Origin: JAZKFT01 sp040386335
GTDB taxonomy: Bacteria > Bacteroidota > Bacteroidia > Chitinophagales > Chitinophagaceae
Direction: 5' to 3'
DNA length: 64,000 bases
NCBI GenBank assembly: GCA_040386335.1
Contig: JAZKFT010000037.1
Span: 1 to 64,000, forward strand
The notes under the pieces are model-generated. The model saw only the letters and a program-made list of their open reading frames with translations, did no database searches and was not told the DNA's origin. The translations under genes and the position numbers were made by a program. Below are positions 24,946 to 34,728 of the stretch, piece by piece (the first letter of the stretch is position 1; the number at the start of each line of letters is the position of its first letter).

Positions 24946-25734
24946 TTAATGCTTTTGAACCCCTTTAATGTAATCTGCCACTTCTACCATCGGCGCAATC
25001 CAAATATCCCTTTCATGCTGTTTTAAATATTGCAAAAATTGCCTGTGGGCGGTTACCGATACGTTCAATCCATTGCCGCCACCAACGCCATGAAAAAGGA
25101 TCACCAGCAATGATTTGGTTTCAGTCGCTTTTTTGACCCATTCGATTAACTGTTCCCCGTTTTGACCATTCACCATATAACAGTCCACATCGTTTAGATT
25201 CACCTGTTGGATCCGGTGCATTTCAGCACGCACGGATCTCATTGCCACAAAATCATTAGCGAGTAAAGGTGCAAAGGAAGAATCGCCAATTTTCGTATCC
25301 CCGCAGGTAAATGCAAAGGTTCTTTTTGTTTTTCCATCCATTGATTGCAACAACAAATTGGTTGCCCGGGTTTCATCTACAAGGCGCTTGATCGTGTATT
25401 TATTCAAATCATAGTCCGGCTGTACCCATTCTCTTCCCGGAGTACCACCGATGCATGGATGATACATGGTATGATTGCCCAATTCATGACCGTGTGTTGC
25501 AATTTTTTTCCACTCATTCAGTCTAGCCTGCATGGAAGCCGAAAAGCCGGTGATGTAAAATGTAGCTTTCAAACCCAATGAATCCAGCAATGGCACGGCA
25601 TTATCCAGGTGTTCGTTGATGGCATCATCATAGGTTAGCACAACTGCACATTTTTTTTCATGCCAGTCTCCTTTTTCCTGGGCAGGGCACCATTGAACCG
25701 AAAAAAGCAGGCCCAGTAACATCCATTTATTCAT
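24946..25734 (-). CDS. Polysaccharide deacetylase (CE4, NodB fold)
   Basis: A 262-residue exported deacetylase. Signal peptide 1-18; NodB motif 1 is TYDDA with D36 and D37, motif 2 HGHELGNHTMYHP with metal ligands H88 and H92, and the last motif LLVILFHGVGG carries the catalytic His. CE4 enzymes remove acetyl groups from xylan, chitin or peptidoglycan; the position as last gene of a glucuronoxylan operon favours acetylxylan. It lies 52 bp after the CE15 gene. Confidence 0.88.
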   Translation of the reverse strand: MNKWMLLGLLFSVQWCPAQEKGDWHEKKCAVVLTYDDAINEHLDNAVPLLDSLGLKATFYITGFSASMQARLNEWKKIATHGHELGNHTMYHPCIGGTPGREWVQPDYDLNKYTIKRLVDETRATNLLLQSMDGKTKRTFAFTCGDTKIGDSSFAPLLANDFVAMRSVRAEMHRIQQVNLNDVDCYMVNGQNGEQLIEWVKKATETKSLLVILFHGVGGGNGLNVSVTAHRQFLQYLKQHERDIWIAPMVEVADYIKGVQKH

Positions 25735-25786
25735 TTGAAAGTTTTTAGTGGTTCATGTTTCTTTTCTTAGATGGGATTCGCATGTA

Positions 25787-27334
25787 CTATTTGCTTGCCT
25801 TTGTATACTTCAGCACCCGGTTTGCCCACGGAATAAAAAATTCAAAGTTAGGCGCATCGGTATGGCCGCCATCGTGTTGTCGCCATGCCAGTTCACCTCC
25901 CAGCAGGCCGGTTAGTACCGGCGGCATTTTTTCAGTTTTATAATCGTTGCTAACACCCAGGTCTTTCGCCCCAAGTAATTTAAATACCGTACCTGCCGCA
26001 ACAGTTGCTTTAAAGCTGCCGGCCTGATCCAACCATTTGGCATCACCTTTTTCCGGTATCCCATAGCTTACAAAAACAGGCCTTGGTGCACAAAGGGCTA
26101 ATAGTTCATGAGAATCCACAGGCAAGTCGCAACCGGTTTTGCGGCCAAATGATGATTCCTCGGTGGCATACTTCAAATAATTTCCAGCCATCCAGTGATA
26201 CCCACCGCCACCGGCAAGGTTTTCCACCGCTTCGCCGAAAACACGGCGGTGGAGTGTGGCGCCACCCTTGCCAGATGAGCCAACCAGTACGATGCCAAAA
26301 CGTTGATCAAAGGCCATGGTAACAAGGGCTGCCTTGCCATAACGTGACACACCTTCAATGCCCACTTTTTTGGCATCCACCAGCGTGTCGGTTTCCAGGT
26401 AGTCCAGCGCCCGGGATGCACCCCAGGCCCATGCCCTCAAAGCGCCCCAATCGTTTGGCTGACGTGGCTGGCCTTTGTTAACCAACCCAATGATACCACG
26501 GGTGAGACCAGCGCCATTGTCGGCCTGAATGCTGCCGGGCTCCAGTGTGCAATAGCCCCAACCTGCGGCTAGCAGCTGTTCTGTGGGCGGCGAATCTTTG
26601 GTAGTAGCGGGTGCAAAAAAGCTGAAGCCATTCTGGAGCCGGGTAATGGGTGAATAGGCAGGGTACCGGTCAAAAATGGCTTTCATCTCCGGGTTGGTTT
26701 GTATCATCAACGCCTTAAATGTCGCATTGATTTTTTCCAGGTCTGCCAGATTTGGCTGGGCTGGTGCCGGCAGAGATGGAGATCCGAACATTATCAGCAC
26801 TGGCACTGGTCCTTTTACATTTAATGGAAGCACCAGTGTCATATTGATATTGACGCTGATCAATGGATACGCACTGTTGTCTACACGGCCCACCATTTGT
26901 TTGGCCAGCACAGGCGTTCGCCCTACAAACTCATAATCAGTGATTTTTGCTGTCCAGGTTACAGGCGGGGTATTTCCAGGAATGCGGCCATACACTTCTG
27001 TTTCAAAATCTTCCACTATTTCCTGGCGTCTTTGTTGCCACCATTGCTCCGGTGTCGTTATTTTTTTTCCTTTCCTGGTCGTGAGCGGATCTGGCAGTAT
27101 GGGGCATGGTTCTGCAACCGTTTCGTCATAATTGGCATGGTTGGTGTCAGACTCATTGCCGCTTTTTCCGGGCCGTAATTTTTTGATACCCAATTGCTGC
27201 ATCATCCCGGACTGGTCCTGCTGCGCCGTAAAGGTTTGGAGGCGTGGGTATTTACTGCTGTCGATCAAAGAAGGCTGCGCCAGGGTGTGACCAATTGCCG
27301 CAAGCAGCGTTAAAAACAACATTGCATTTTTCAT
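25787..27334 (-). CDS. Glucuronoyl methylesterase-like enzyme (CE15)
   Basis: A 515-residue exported alpha/beta hydrolase. It has a signal peptide (1-19), a long N-terminal part, the CE15 nucleophile motif EGVSRYGKAA with S330, and the catalytic His block QHDGGHTDAPNF (H491). CE15 enzymes cut esters between lignin alcohols and (4-O-methyl)glucuronic acid of xylan. I start at ATG 27334; the frame is open for 40 codons before it but those lack signal peptide character. It lies 31 bp after the GH35-like gene. Confidence 0.88.
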   Translation of the reverse strand: MKNAMLFLTLLAAIGHTLAQPSLIDSSKYPRLQTFTAQQDQSGMMQQLGIKKLRPGKSGNESDTNHANYDETVAEPCPILPDPLTTRKGKKITTPEQWWQQRRQEIVEDFETEVYGRIPGNTPPVTWTAKITDYEFVGRTPVLAKQMVGRVDNSAYPLISVNINMTLVLPLNVKGPVPVLIMFGSPSLPAPAQPNLADLEKINATFKALMIQTNPEMKAIFDRYPAYSPITRLQNGFSFFAPATTKDSPPTEQLLAAGWGYCTLEPGSIQADNGAGLTRGIIGLVNKGQPRQPNDWGALRAWAWGASRALDYLETDTLVDAKKVGIEGVSRYGKAALVTMAFDQRFGIVLVGSSGKGGATLHRRVFGEAVENLAGGGGYHWMAGNYLKYATEESSFGRKTGCDLPVDSHELLALCAPRPVFVSYGIPEKGDAKWLDQAGSFKATVAAGTVFKLLGAKDLGVSNDYKTEKMPPVLTGLLGGELAWRQHDGGHTDAPNFEFFIPWANRVLKYTKASK

Positions 27335-27365
27335 TGGTTCGCTGATTTTGATTGATGATTCCCCG

Positions 27366-28994
27366 CTATTTGTATTGATAGAGTTTAACCCGTTGAATAC
27401 CCCATTCCCCCACCGGTATCCTGATGTGCCGGCCCTGGTGATCCTGGTCGCCATTCATTCTTCTGCCGGGCTGCCATTTTCCGTTGACATAAACGCCCTC
27501 ATCTGCCTGTAAAATGCCCGCTGAAGCATTGGCATTGCCGTTTATAGTAAACGTAACCACCACGCCGGTACCCGCGAAGATGAATTCATCCGGTGCTTCC
27601 TGTATCACCAAAGCCCCGGTTTCAGGCCAATCGGGCTTTTTTGCATCGGGCGACCAACCGAGGGTATAGTCATGCGAAAAGGTCATCTTGTAGGATCCCA
27701 TTATGATCTCCTGTTTTTTTGTTTGGGTGTCTAACAACACGCCTTCCATCTTACCCGTGCCCTGGTATTTTAATATTTGAGGAGCTAATTGCGATAAAAT
27801 AGCATAGCTTTTTCCGACCGGCTCATCTTTTGGTTCATCTACTGATTCTATGGAGAAAGGGGAGAAGCCCATCGCCTGGTAATGGCCGATCGCATAGAAC
27901 GCTTTTGCGGCGTCTGAAGGCTCCAGCCGGATCTCTGGAATAAACAAGGGATTGTTTTGCCTGGTATAGAGATCGTTGTAGTATTTAAAACGGGGGTTGT
28001 AAAAGTCGGGAGACAACATGTCAATGGCCGGGGCGGCAGCCTGCCATATATCCATAATATGTGGTAAGGGTCCGGCGCTTGGATACTTGCCCGGCTCCAC
28101 ATTCCTGTGATTGAGTGCTGCATTTACGAACATCGGCAATGGATATGCTTTCTTTCCGGCCGCTGTAACTACCTCCGTAAATTTTGCATAATGCCAGGCC
28201 TGGAATAATTCGTCCGTGGCAAGGCTTTTTCCAAAAACAGCTTCCCAGTTCCCGGTTGTTGCAAACCCGTTCTTTGACCAGTGTTCCCTTAGTTCCGGCA
28301 CCAATACATCCTTTTTTGAGACAAGGTAATTCATGAGTTCACGCGGCACTTCACTATTAAATAACATGTTTGCTTCAGCGGTGTGTTCTCTTGCTTCTGT
28401 AAGCATGCCGATCTCATTTTCTACCTGTACCATGATCACCGTTTGCGCCTTGTCAATGGCCCTGATATGGTTCATCATAGCAGCGAAGGCGTTCACATCT
28501 GCGTCCAGGTTGTTTTTACTGAAGGCCGATAATATTTCCAGCCCCTTTCCAGCCCGATCCTGTGCCCTTGGAAACCTTGCCTGGTTGGTTTTAACCCATG
28601 CAGGTGCATAACAACTCATGCTGTTTTTCCAGGAACCAAACCATAGCGGGATGACCTTTATATTATTTTTACGACTGATATGGATGAGGCTGTCAATAAG
28701 GGTGAAATCAAATTTTCCTTCTTCAGGTTCCATCAATTCCCAGTACACGGGCATCAGCACTGTATTTAAATTCATGGTTCTTAGCTTCTGCCATACGGGT
28801 TTCATATAAGGCAGGCTGGAGGCGCTTGAATTACCTAACTCTCCACCCAGTACCAGGAAAGGCTTTCCTTCCACGATCAATTGTTTTGTTGATCCTTTAT
28901 TTATCAGATGGGGCTGTTTGGTACTCTGCGACTGCGCTACAGCCGGAACAAAGAAGCTCATACCAAGTAAGATAAGAGACAGCCTTTTCCGCAT
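27366..28994 (-). CDS. GH35-like glycosidase with DUF5597-type C-terminus
   Basis: A 542-residue exported TIM-barrel glycosidase. Signal peptide 1-20; YWELMEPEEGKFDFTLID is the typical GH35/GH42 opening, VMVQVENEIGML contains the probable acid/base E194, and FIPEIRLE the likely nucleophile region. The C-terminal part (about 400-542) is beta-rich and resembles DUF5597. Such proteins are annotated as beta-galactosidases, but in a xylan locus the substrate may be a galactosyl or arabinopyranosyl side group. I start at ATG 28994 (MRKRLSLILL) rather than the one eight codons upstream. Confidence 0.8.
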   Translation of the reverse strand: MRKRLSLILLGMSFFVPAVAQSQSTKQPHLINKGSTKQLIVEGKPFLVLGGELGNSSASSLPYMKPVWQKLRTMNLNTVLMPVYWELMEPEEGKFDFTLIDSLIHISRKNNIKVIPLWFGSWKNSMSCYAPAWVKTNQARFPRAQDRAGKGLEILSAFSKNNLDADVNAFAAMMNHIRAIDKAQTVIMVQVENEIGMLTEAREHTAEANMLFNSEVPRELMNYLVSKKDVLVPELREHWSKNGFATTGNWEAVFGKSLATDELFQAWHYAKFTEVVTAAGKKAYPLPMFVNAALNHRNVEPGKYPSAGPLPHIMDIWQAAAPAIDMLSPDFYNPRFKYYNDLYTRQNNPLFIPEIRLEPSDAAKAFYAIGHYQAMGFSPFSIESVDEPKDEPVGKSYAILSQLAPQILKYQGTGKMEGVLLDTQTKKQEIIMGSYKMTFSHDYTLGWSPDAKKPDWPETGALVIQEAPDEFIFAGTGVVVTFTINGNANASAGILQADEGVYVNGKWQPGRRMNGDQDHQGRHIRIPVGEWGIQRVKLYQYK

Positions 28995-29053
28995 GTTTGT
29001 TGTTTCAGATAATAGCATCGTTATTTTTCGTGGTATATTATGGATATTGAAAA

Positions 29054-30991
29054 TTATTTATCAGTTCTGAATGGCGATGCGGGCAAACCTTCAGTGTTAA
29101 ACAAATTGGGATTCACCGGGTTGTCGGCCCATGAATAGCGCACAAAAGCTGGATCAGCTATCTCGTCATTCCAAACCACTACTTTATCGCCTTCTATTCT
29201 GGCCTTTGCCCAAACGAATTTTTTATCTGGCCCTGCAATGGCAAATTCACTGAGAGCTTCGCCATCTTTGGCTACCAGGCCAGTGCCTGTATTGGTAAAA
29301 GAAACAACGATCCTCTTACCATCAATGGTTGCCGTTTTAAAAGCCGGTCCCTCGCCGACTATGGTTTCTCCGTACACCAGTTTCAGGGCTGCCAGTGCCA
29401 GCCGTTCGCCTACATCTTTTTTATTGTCGGGATGGATATCATTCCATTCGCCAAGGTCGATAGCCACAGCCATGGCTGTCTTCGGGACTGAAAGCGCTTT
29501 TAGCTGTGCTTCCCTCAGGATGGCCATATTACTTTCAGATGGCAGGTAGTTGTATTCTGTATACCCGGGAAGTTGTACATAAAGAAAAGGCAGGCTGTCA
29601 TGGTTCCACTTATTTCGCCAGTCATAGATCAAGGCAGGCAAAAGTCTCTCATACTCCTGGGGCCGGCTGGTGTTACTTTCACCCTGGTACCAGCAAAAAC
29701 CCTTGATGCAATAGTTTATCACAGGCGCTACCATCGCATTGTACAAAGCTGCCGGCTGATTTTGGGCATTGATGCCGCCACCGCCACCAAATAATCCCCC
29801 ACCCACGGGGCGGAATACCGTACCCACCTTATACTGCCAGGTACCCTTAAGATCTATGGTGTCGTTGCCTGCAAAAATGCAATACGGCTTGTCGGGAACA
29901 AAGCCACCCTTACCATTGGTATTGGTAACGCGAACTACGAAAATGTTTTTCCCCGGTTTTAATACACCAGCAGGCACCGGGTACCGGCGCTGTGGATACA
30001 TATAAGTAGTGCGACCCACCTGGCTGCCATTAATATACAATTCGTCGGCGTCCACGATCCGGCCAAGAAATACTTTGGCAGGTTTTTCAATCATGGTAGC
30101 CGGAATGTCTATTTCTTTCCGGTACCAAACGATCCCATTCAGGTCCTTAACGCCCTGGTCTTCCCAATAACCAGGTATATTGATGTTGTGCCAGCCTTTG
30201 GGTATGTAAGCGGCATCAAACCATTTTACAGCACCGTTCATACCGGCATCCACAGGGGGTTCTGCCCGGTTGGTGTTTAATGACGGGGGCCTTCGGTTGA
30301 GGCTGTTGAGGTAGGAAGTATCTTTATTTTTTTCAATAGTGGCAATTAACATTGGGAAGTCTTTAAACCCTTCTTCGCTTGTCCAGGCTTCGATGGGTGT
30401 GCCTCCTACACTTGCATTGATGATCCCAACAGGTACTTTATATCTCTCATATATTTTTTTAGCAAAGAAATATGCCACCGCTGAAAAGGGTCGTACATTT
30501 TCGCCAACGGCAGCATTCCAATAACCGGCAGGGAGATTGGTTTGAGGGCCCTGAAGGTTCGTAAGAGTGGGTATCCAGAACTGACGGATCATTGGGTAAT
30601 TCGCTTCGGCTATATCTTTTGCATAGGTGATATCATGTATGTTCAGCTGATGCACCATATTGCTTTGACCGCTACAAAACCATATATCGCCGAAAAGGAC
30701 CTCTTTGATGCTTATTTTATTGCTGGCTGTAATGTCTATGGTATATGGCCCACCAGCCCTGGTAGCGGGCAGTTTTACCAACCATTTACCAGATGCATCA
30801 CCTTTAGTTTTGTATGATTTTCCATTAAATAGTACTTGTACTTTTTCATTTACCGATGACCAACCCCAGATATTTACCATTGCATCTCTCTGCAATATCA
30901 TGCTGTCTCTTACAATTTGTGGAAGCCGGACCTGCCCAAATAAATTGAGTGCTGCGAGCAGTACTGTTACAAAGATTGCAGTCCTTTTCAT
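29054..30991 (-). CDS. Sialate O-acetylesterase-type acetylesterase
   Basis: A 645-residue exported SGNH-type esterase. Signal peptide 1-19; the nucleophile block is WFCSGQSNM with S110, the block GFCWYQGESN near 430 follows, and DLGEWNDIHPDNK supplies the catalytic Asp/His. Between the two halves a GH2-like jelly-roll (about 250-360, GIVWYRKEIDIP, DADELYINGSQVG) is inserted, as usual in this family. In xylan loci these enzymes act as acetylxylan esterases. I start at ATG 30991 (MKRTAIF); an earlier in-frame TTG overlaps the GH43 stop. Confidence 0.87.
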   Translation of the reverse strand: MKRTAIFVTVLLAALNLFGQVRLPQIVRDSMILQRDAMVNIWGWSSVNEKVQVLFNGKSYKTKGDASGKWLVKLPATRAGGPYTIDITASNKISIKEVLFGDIWFCSGQSNMVHQLNIHDITYAKDIAEANYPMIRQFWIPTLTNLQGPQTNLPAGYWNAAVGENVRPFSAVAYFFAKKIYERYKVPVGIINASVGGTPIEAWTSEEGFKDFPMLIATIEKNKDTSYLNSLNRRPPSLNTNRAEPPVDAGMNGAVKWFDAAYIPKGWHNINIPGYWEDQGVKDLNGIVWYRKEIDIPATMIEKPAKVFLGRIVDADELYINGSQVGRTTYMYPQRRYPVPAGVLKPGKNIFVVRVTNTNGKGGFVPDKPYCIFAGNDTIDLKGTWQYKVGTVFRPVGGGLFGGGGGINAQNQPAALYNAMVAPVINYCIKGFCWYQGESNTSRPQEYERLLPALIYDWRNKWNHDSLPFLYVQLPGYTEYNYLPSESNMAILREAQLKALSVPKTAMAVAIDLGEWNDIHPDNKKDVGERLALAALKLVYGETIVGEGPAFKTATIDGKRIVVSFTNTGTGLVAKDGEALSEFAIAGPDKKFVWAKARIEGDKVVVWNDEIADPAFVRYSWADNPVNPNLFNTEGLPASPFRTDK

Positions 30992-31038
30992 AGTGTAATT
31001 ATTTAACGGTCTTTTCCTGACAATCTGTATATGTAATT

Positions 31039-32082
31039 TCAACTGTTGGTTCGGTACGGGTCAATGGTCTTAATCAGACCTTTTTCGTTGTACGATATTT
31101 CGGTGAATTTTATGCTCCGCAAATGAGTGACACCCTGACTAAGGCTGCTATCATGGTAAAATAAATACCACTTGCCTTCAAATTCGCAAATGGAGTGATG
31201 TGATGTCCAACCAACAACGGGATTCAATATCCGTCCAGCATATTTGAAAGGACCATAGGGATTGTCTCCAATGGCGTAGCAGATAAAATGGGTGTCGCCA
31301 GTAGAGTAGGAGAAGTAGTATTTGCCGTTGTATTTATGCATCCAGCTGGCTTCAAAAAATCTTCGGTCTGTATCGCCCGACAGCAATTCATTTCCGTCAT
31401 CATCGGTAATCACCAGGTCCTTCGCCAATTCGTCAAATTCCAGCAAATCCCCGCTTAGCCTGGCCACTTTGGCACATAGCGCAGGTTCGTTTGCTTCGGG
31501 CAAAAATGCAACAGGGCTTTCTGGTTGTTCTTCATTAAAACTACCGGTTCTCCAGCGCTGTAACTGGCCGCCCCAGATGCCGCCAAAGTACATATAGTAG
31601 CTTCCATCATCATCTTTAAATACAGCGGGGTCGATAGAGAAGCTGCCTTTAATGGCTTCTGGCTGCGGGATAAACGGGCCAACGGGAGACTTGCTTGTTG
31701 CGACGCCGATCCGGAATATACCATCGTAGGCTTTTGCTGGAAAATACAAATAGTAAGTGCCATCTTTTTCTGCGGCATCAGGTGCCCACATTTGTTTGTC
31801 GGCCCAGGGTACATCGTTTACATGCAGGGCCGGGCCATTATCCACCGCTTCACTATCAGGGGAATCCATTGAAATTACATGATAATCTTCCATGGCGAAA
31901 TGGCTTCCCAAATCATCAAAAGCCTCGCCGGCATCTACATCGTGTGATGGATAGATATAAATTTTTCCATTAAATACATGTGCCGAAGGATCGGCCGTAT
32001 AAATATGCGAAACCAGTGGCTGCGAAATGGCACGGTTATTCAGATCGTTGAAATCGATATGGTCAATACTTTCTTCAGGCAT
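31039..32082 (-). CDS. Glycoside hydrolase family 43 (cytoplasmic)
   Basis: A 347-residue five-bladed propeller glycosidase. The catalytic triad is visible: D31 (TADPSAHVF, base), D151 (SIDPAVF, pKa modulator) and E244 (FFEASWMHK, acid). It has no signal peptide, so it should act in the cytoplasm on imported oligosaccharides, as beta-xylosidase or alpha-arabinofuranosidase. It follows the GPH symporter gene across a 36-bp gap filled by a heptamer array, which fits a role after import. Confidence 0.92.
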   Translation of the reverse strand: MPEESIDHIDFNDLNNRAISQPLVSHIYTADPSAHVFNGKIYIYPSHDVDAGEAFDDLGSHFAMEDYHVISMDSPDSEAVDNGPALHVNDVPWADKQMWAPDAAEKDGTYYLYFPAKAYDGIFRIGVATSKSPVGPFIPQPEAIKGSFSIDPAVFKDDDGSYYMYFGGIWGGQLQRWRTGSFNEEQPESPVAFLPEANEPALCAKVARLSGDLLEFDELAKDLVITDDDGNELLSGDTDRRFFEASWMHKYNGKYYFSYSTGDTHFICYAIGDNPYGPFKYAGRILNPVVGWTSHHSICEFEGKWYLFYHDSSLSQGVTHLRSIKFTEISYNEKGLIKTIDPYRTNS

Positions 32083-32085
32083 AAA

Positions 32086-32127
32086 ATGAGTTATGAATGA
32101 TGAGTTATGAGTTATGAGTTATGAGTG
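32086..32127. repeat. Heptamer array (ATGAGTT type, six units)
   Basis: Units ATGAGTT, ATGAATG, ATGAGTT x3, ATGAGTG. On the coding (minus) strand it reads CTCATAA repeats; the TAA stop of the GPH symporter gene (32121-32119) and its last Ser codon lie within them. The array ends 3 bp before the GH43 start codon, so it fills the gap between the two genes of the operon. Confidence 0.88.
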
Positions 32128-33558
32128 GCGTCTTTGTTTCAGGTCTGCTTCAATTTGAACTTCCATCTTTTTGTTGATCTTATAAAAGAAAAGTAAACAA
32201 GCTCCGATCAGGAACGGAATGGCCGGAAATACGCTTACTAATAATTTGGTGCCATTGATAGCCGCTGCTGTTTGGATATCGCTGTTTGGTACATAATTCA
32301 GAACACCTAAAAGCCAGGTAAGCAGGGTACTTCCAATAGTCAGGCCCAACTTAAGTCCAACCATCATCGCAGAGAAAATGATGGCTGTGGCGCGGCGGTT
32401 ATTTTTCCATTCGCTGTAGTCAGCCACATCGGCAATCATGGCCCAAAGCAGCGGAATAGTAATGCCGTAGAAAAAGCCATGCAGTATTTGCGAACCAAAC
32501 ATCAGTAGCACTGATTGTGGCTGGAAAAAGTAGAACAGCAAAATGAACAAGGTTGAAATAACCAGGGTAACTCCAAACACATCTCTTTTTCCGTATTTAT
32601 CAGCAAAGCGCTTCGATAATGTGATGCCAACGATCATAAAGAGGATGCCACCAGCGTTGAACAAACCAAAGCCGGCAGACACGGGGTCTTCCCCAAAGAA
32701 ATTAATGCCAATGCCCGAAAGGCTGGTGAGTATTGGTTTGATAAAACTGGTGAGGCTTTCCTTGTCTACATAATTTTTAAAATAGTACACATAGGAACCA
32801 CCCTTCATGGCCAGCGTAACGAAAACAAGGAAAGTAAGTACTAACATGATTACCCAGGGCCTGTTTTGGAACAAATCGCCCAGGTCTTCTCCCAAACTCG
32901 ATTTTTGTTCAGGCTTAGGCACAATACGCTCCCTTGTAGTAAGAAAAGTAATCAACAACATCACCGTTCCAATAATTGCCAGCCAGGTCATCACTTTTTC
33001 GATGCCCACTGCTTTGTTGCCAGCACCGGCTGATTCGATAATTGGCAACATGAACACCTGCACAAAAAACTGGGCAAACATTACTGCAACAAAACGGTAG
33101 GCCGACATACTGTTCCGCTCTTTCATATCGCCGGTAATAACACCGCTGAGGGCGGAATAGGGGAGGTTGTTAGCGGCATATAACAGCAGCAGCAGGGTAT
33201 AGGTTATCACAGCATAAATTACTTTGCCCTTATATGAAAAATCCGGCGTGCTGAAAGCCAGCAAGGCAATTGCGCCCAGTGGTATGGCTGTAAATAGAAT
33301 CCAGGGTCTGAATTTGCCCCACCTGGAAACTGTTCTGTCTGCGATAGCACCAATGATAGGATTAAAGCCGAAAGCGGCTATAAGCCCAACGGTAAAAATA
33401 ACAGCGGAAGCATGATTCGGCTGAAGCCCGTATATGTCTGTGTAGAAGTAAGCCAGGTAGGTCATCAGGGTTTGAAATACCAAATTAGCAGCCAGGTCAC
33501 CAAGGCTGTAGCCGACTTTCTCTAATACCGACAATTTTTCTGAAGTGCTTTTGATCAT
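32119..33558 (-). CDS. GPH-family (MFS) glycoside-cation symporter
   Basis: A 479-residue inner-membrane protein with twelve predicted helices. GYSLGDLAANLVFQ, FNPIIGAIADRT and SRWGKFRPWILFTAIPLG are the family's conserved N-terminal blocks, and WAMIADVADYSEWKNNRRATAIIFS marks the second half. GPH symporters (XynP, MelB types) import di- and oligosaccharides with Na+ or H+. Here xylo-oligosaccharides or aldouronic acids are the likely cargo. It lies 35 bp after the GH10 gene. Confidence 0.92.
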   Translation of the reverse strand: MIKSTSEKLSVLEKVGYSLGDLAANLVFQTLMTYLAYFYTDIYGLQPNHASAVIFTVGLIAAFGFNPIIGAIADRTVSRWGKFRPWILFTAIPLGAIALLAFSTPDFSYKGKVIYAVITYTLLLLLYAANNLPYSALSGVITGDMKERNSMSAYRFVAVMFAQFFVQVFMLPIIESAGAGNKAVGIEKVMTWLAIIGTVMLLITFLTTRERIVPKPEQKSSLGEDLGDLFQNRPWVIMLVLTFLVFVTLAMKGGSYVYYFKNYVDKESLTSFIKPILTSLSGIGINFFGEDPVSAGFGLFNAGGILFMIVGITLSKRFADKYGKRDVFGVTLVISTLFILLFYFFQPQSVLLMFGSQILHGFFYGITIPLLWAMIADVADYSEWKNNRRATAIIFSAMMVGLKLGLTIGSTLLTWLLGVLNYVPNSDIQTAAAINGTKLLVSVFPAIPFLIGACLLFFYKINKKMEVQIEADLKQRRHS

Positions 33559-33593
33559 GTTTGTTCGTTGGGTTTAAGATATTGTTTATGGGA

Positions 33594-34724
33594 TTAATCT
33601 TTGGCAATAGCCTTTTTGGTGGCAATAACGGAATAAAATGCGGGCTTGGGTTTTAAATCCCTGTCGAATAGTAACGGGTAGTTGGTCCTGCCGTTTACAG
33701 GCCAGTCATTTAGCCAGCTTTGGCCATCGTTGACGCCCCAAAATGTAACCCTTGTCAGCTTCTCCTTGTGTTTCAGGAAGAGCTTGAAAAGGGACGCATA
33801 ATCGCTTGCCAGTTGTTGCTGTACACTGTCAGGTAATCCCCCGGTATAAGGGTTCAGGGAGGGATCGGTTTTCATACGCTGACTTACATCTGCTCCCGAA
33901 AAATTGCGGGGCAACACCTCGATGTCCAATTCAGTGATCATCACTTTCATGCCCAGGGCGGAGTATTGGAGAATGCTTTCTTCAATCTCCTTGAGCGGTA
34001 TTTTGCCGACATGCCAATGTCCCTGGATTCCTACGCCATCAATACGCACACCCGCTGCCTGGATTTTCTTAATCAATGCGATGCAACCTGCACGTTTTGC
34101 CGGTTGTTCATTGTTATAATCGTTGTAGTAGAGCTCGGTTCCAGGCGCTGCTGCCTGAGCCAGCCTAAAAGCTTCGGTCACAAAATCGTCGCCCAGTTTA
34201 TTCAGAAAAATGGACTTACGCATGGTGCCGTCTTCGTTCAATGCTTCATTCACCACATCCCAGGATAAGACTTTCCCGGCGTAACGGCCTGCTATCGTGT
34301 TGATATGGCTGGTAAAAAAAGTCTTGAACGAATCGACATTTTGAATATTACGGGCGTACGCGGGTAACTGGCTATGCCAGATCAACGTATGGCCATTTAC
34401 CGGCATACTGTATTTCTTGCCGTAAGCAACTAATTTGTCAGCAAGTTCAAAATTGTAATTGTTCCACTGCGGGTGGATCACTTCTGCCTTCATAATGTTT
34501 TCAGGTGTAATCATATTGAACTGCTGTGGCACCAATGCAGCTGCTTTTGGGTCTCTCTCTTCTATCTGGGCAGCATTTAAAGCTGTGCCAATGCCGAAGT
34601 CATTCTTAAAAACAGACTTCAGCGAGGGAATGCCCTGTGCCATCGCATTTTTCTTAGTGTCGCCGCAGGCTGCTATCAACAGGCAAATGCTGTATATGAA
34701 CAGTAATTTTTTTCTTTGCATCAT
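33594..34724 (-). CDS. Endo-1,4-beta-xylanase GH10, lipoprotein
   Basis: A 376-residue TIM-barrel xylanase. The lipobox LLIAAC gives lipidated Cys20, so it is anchored in a membrane, probably the outer membrane. Catalytic residues are E160 (WDVVNEALN, acid/base) and E265 (ITELDIEVLP, nucleophile); MITPENIMKAE and NGHTLIWHSQLP are GH10 subsite motifs. Length is close to the single-domain minimum; there is no carbohydrate-binding module. It starts 4 bp after the GH115 stop; two adjacent ATG codons (34724 and 34721) are possible starts. Confidence 0.95.
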   Translation of the reverse strand: MMQRKKLLFIYSICLLIAACGDTKKNAMAQGIPSLKSVFKNDFGIGTALNAAQIEERDPKAAALVPQQFNMITPENIMKAEVIHPQWNNYNFELADKLVAYGKKYSMPVNGHTLIWHSQLPAYARNIQNVDSFKTFFTSHINTIAGRYAGKVLSWDVVNEALNEDGTMRKSIFLNKLGDDFVTEAFRLAQAAAPGTELYYNDYNNEQPAKRAGCIALIKKIQAAGVRIDGVGIQGHWHVGKIPLKEIEESILQYSALGMKVMITELDIEVLPRNFSGADVSQRMKTDPSLNPYTGGLPDSVQQQLASDYASLFKLFLKHKEKLTRVTFWGVNDGQSWLNDWPVNGRTNYPLLFDRDLKPKPAFYSVIATKKAIAKD

Positions 34725-34728
34725 AGCT

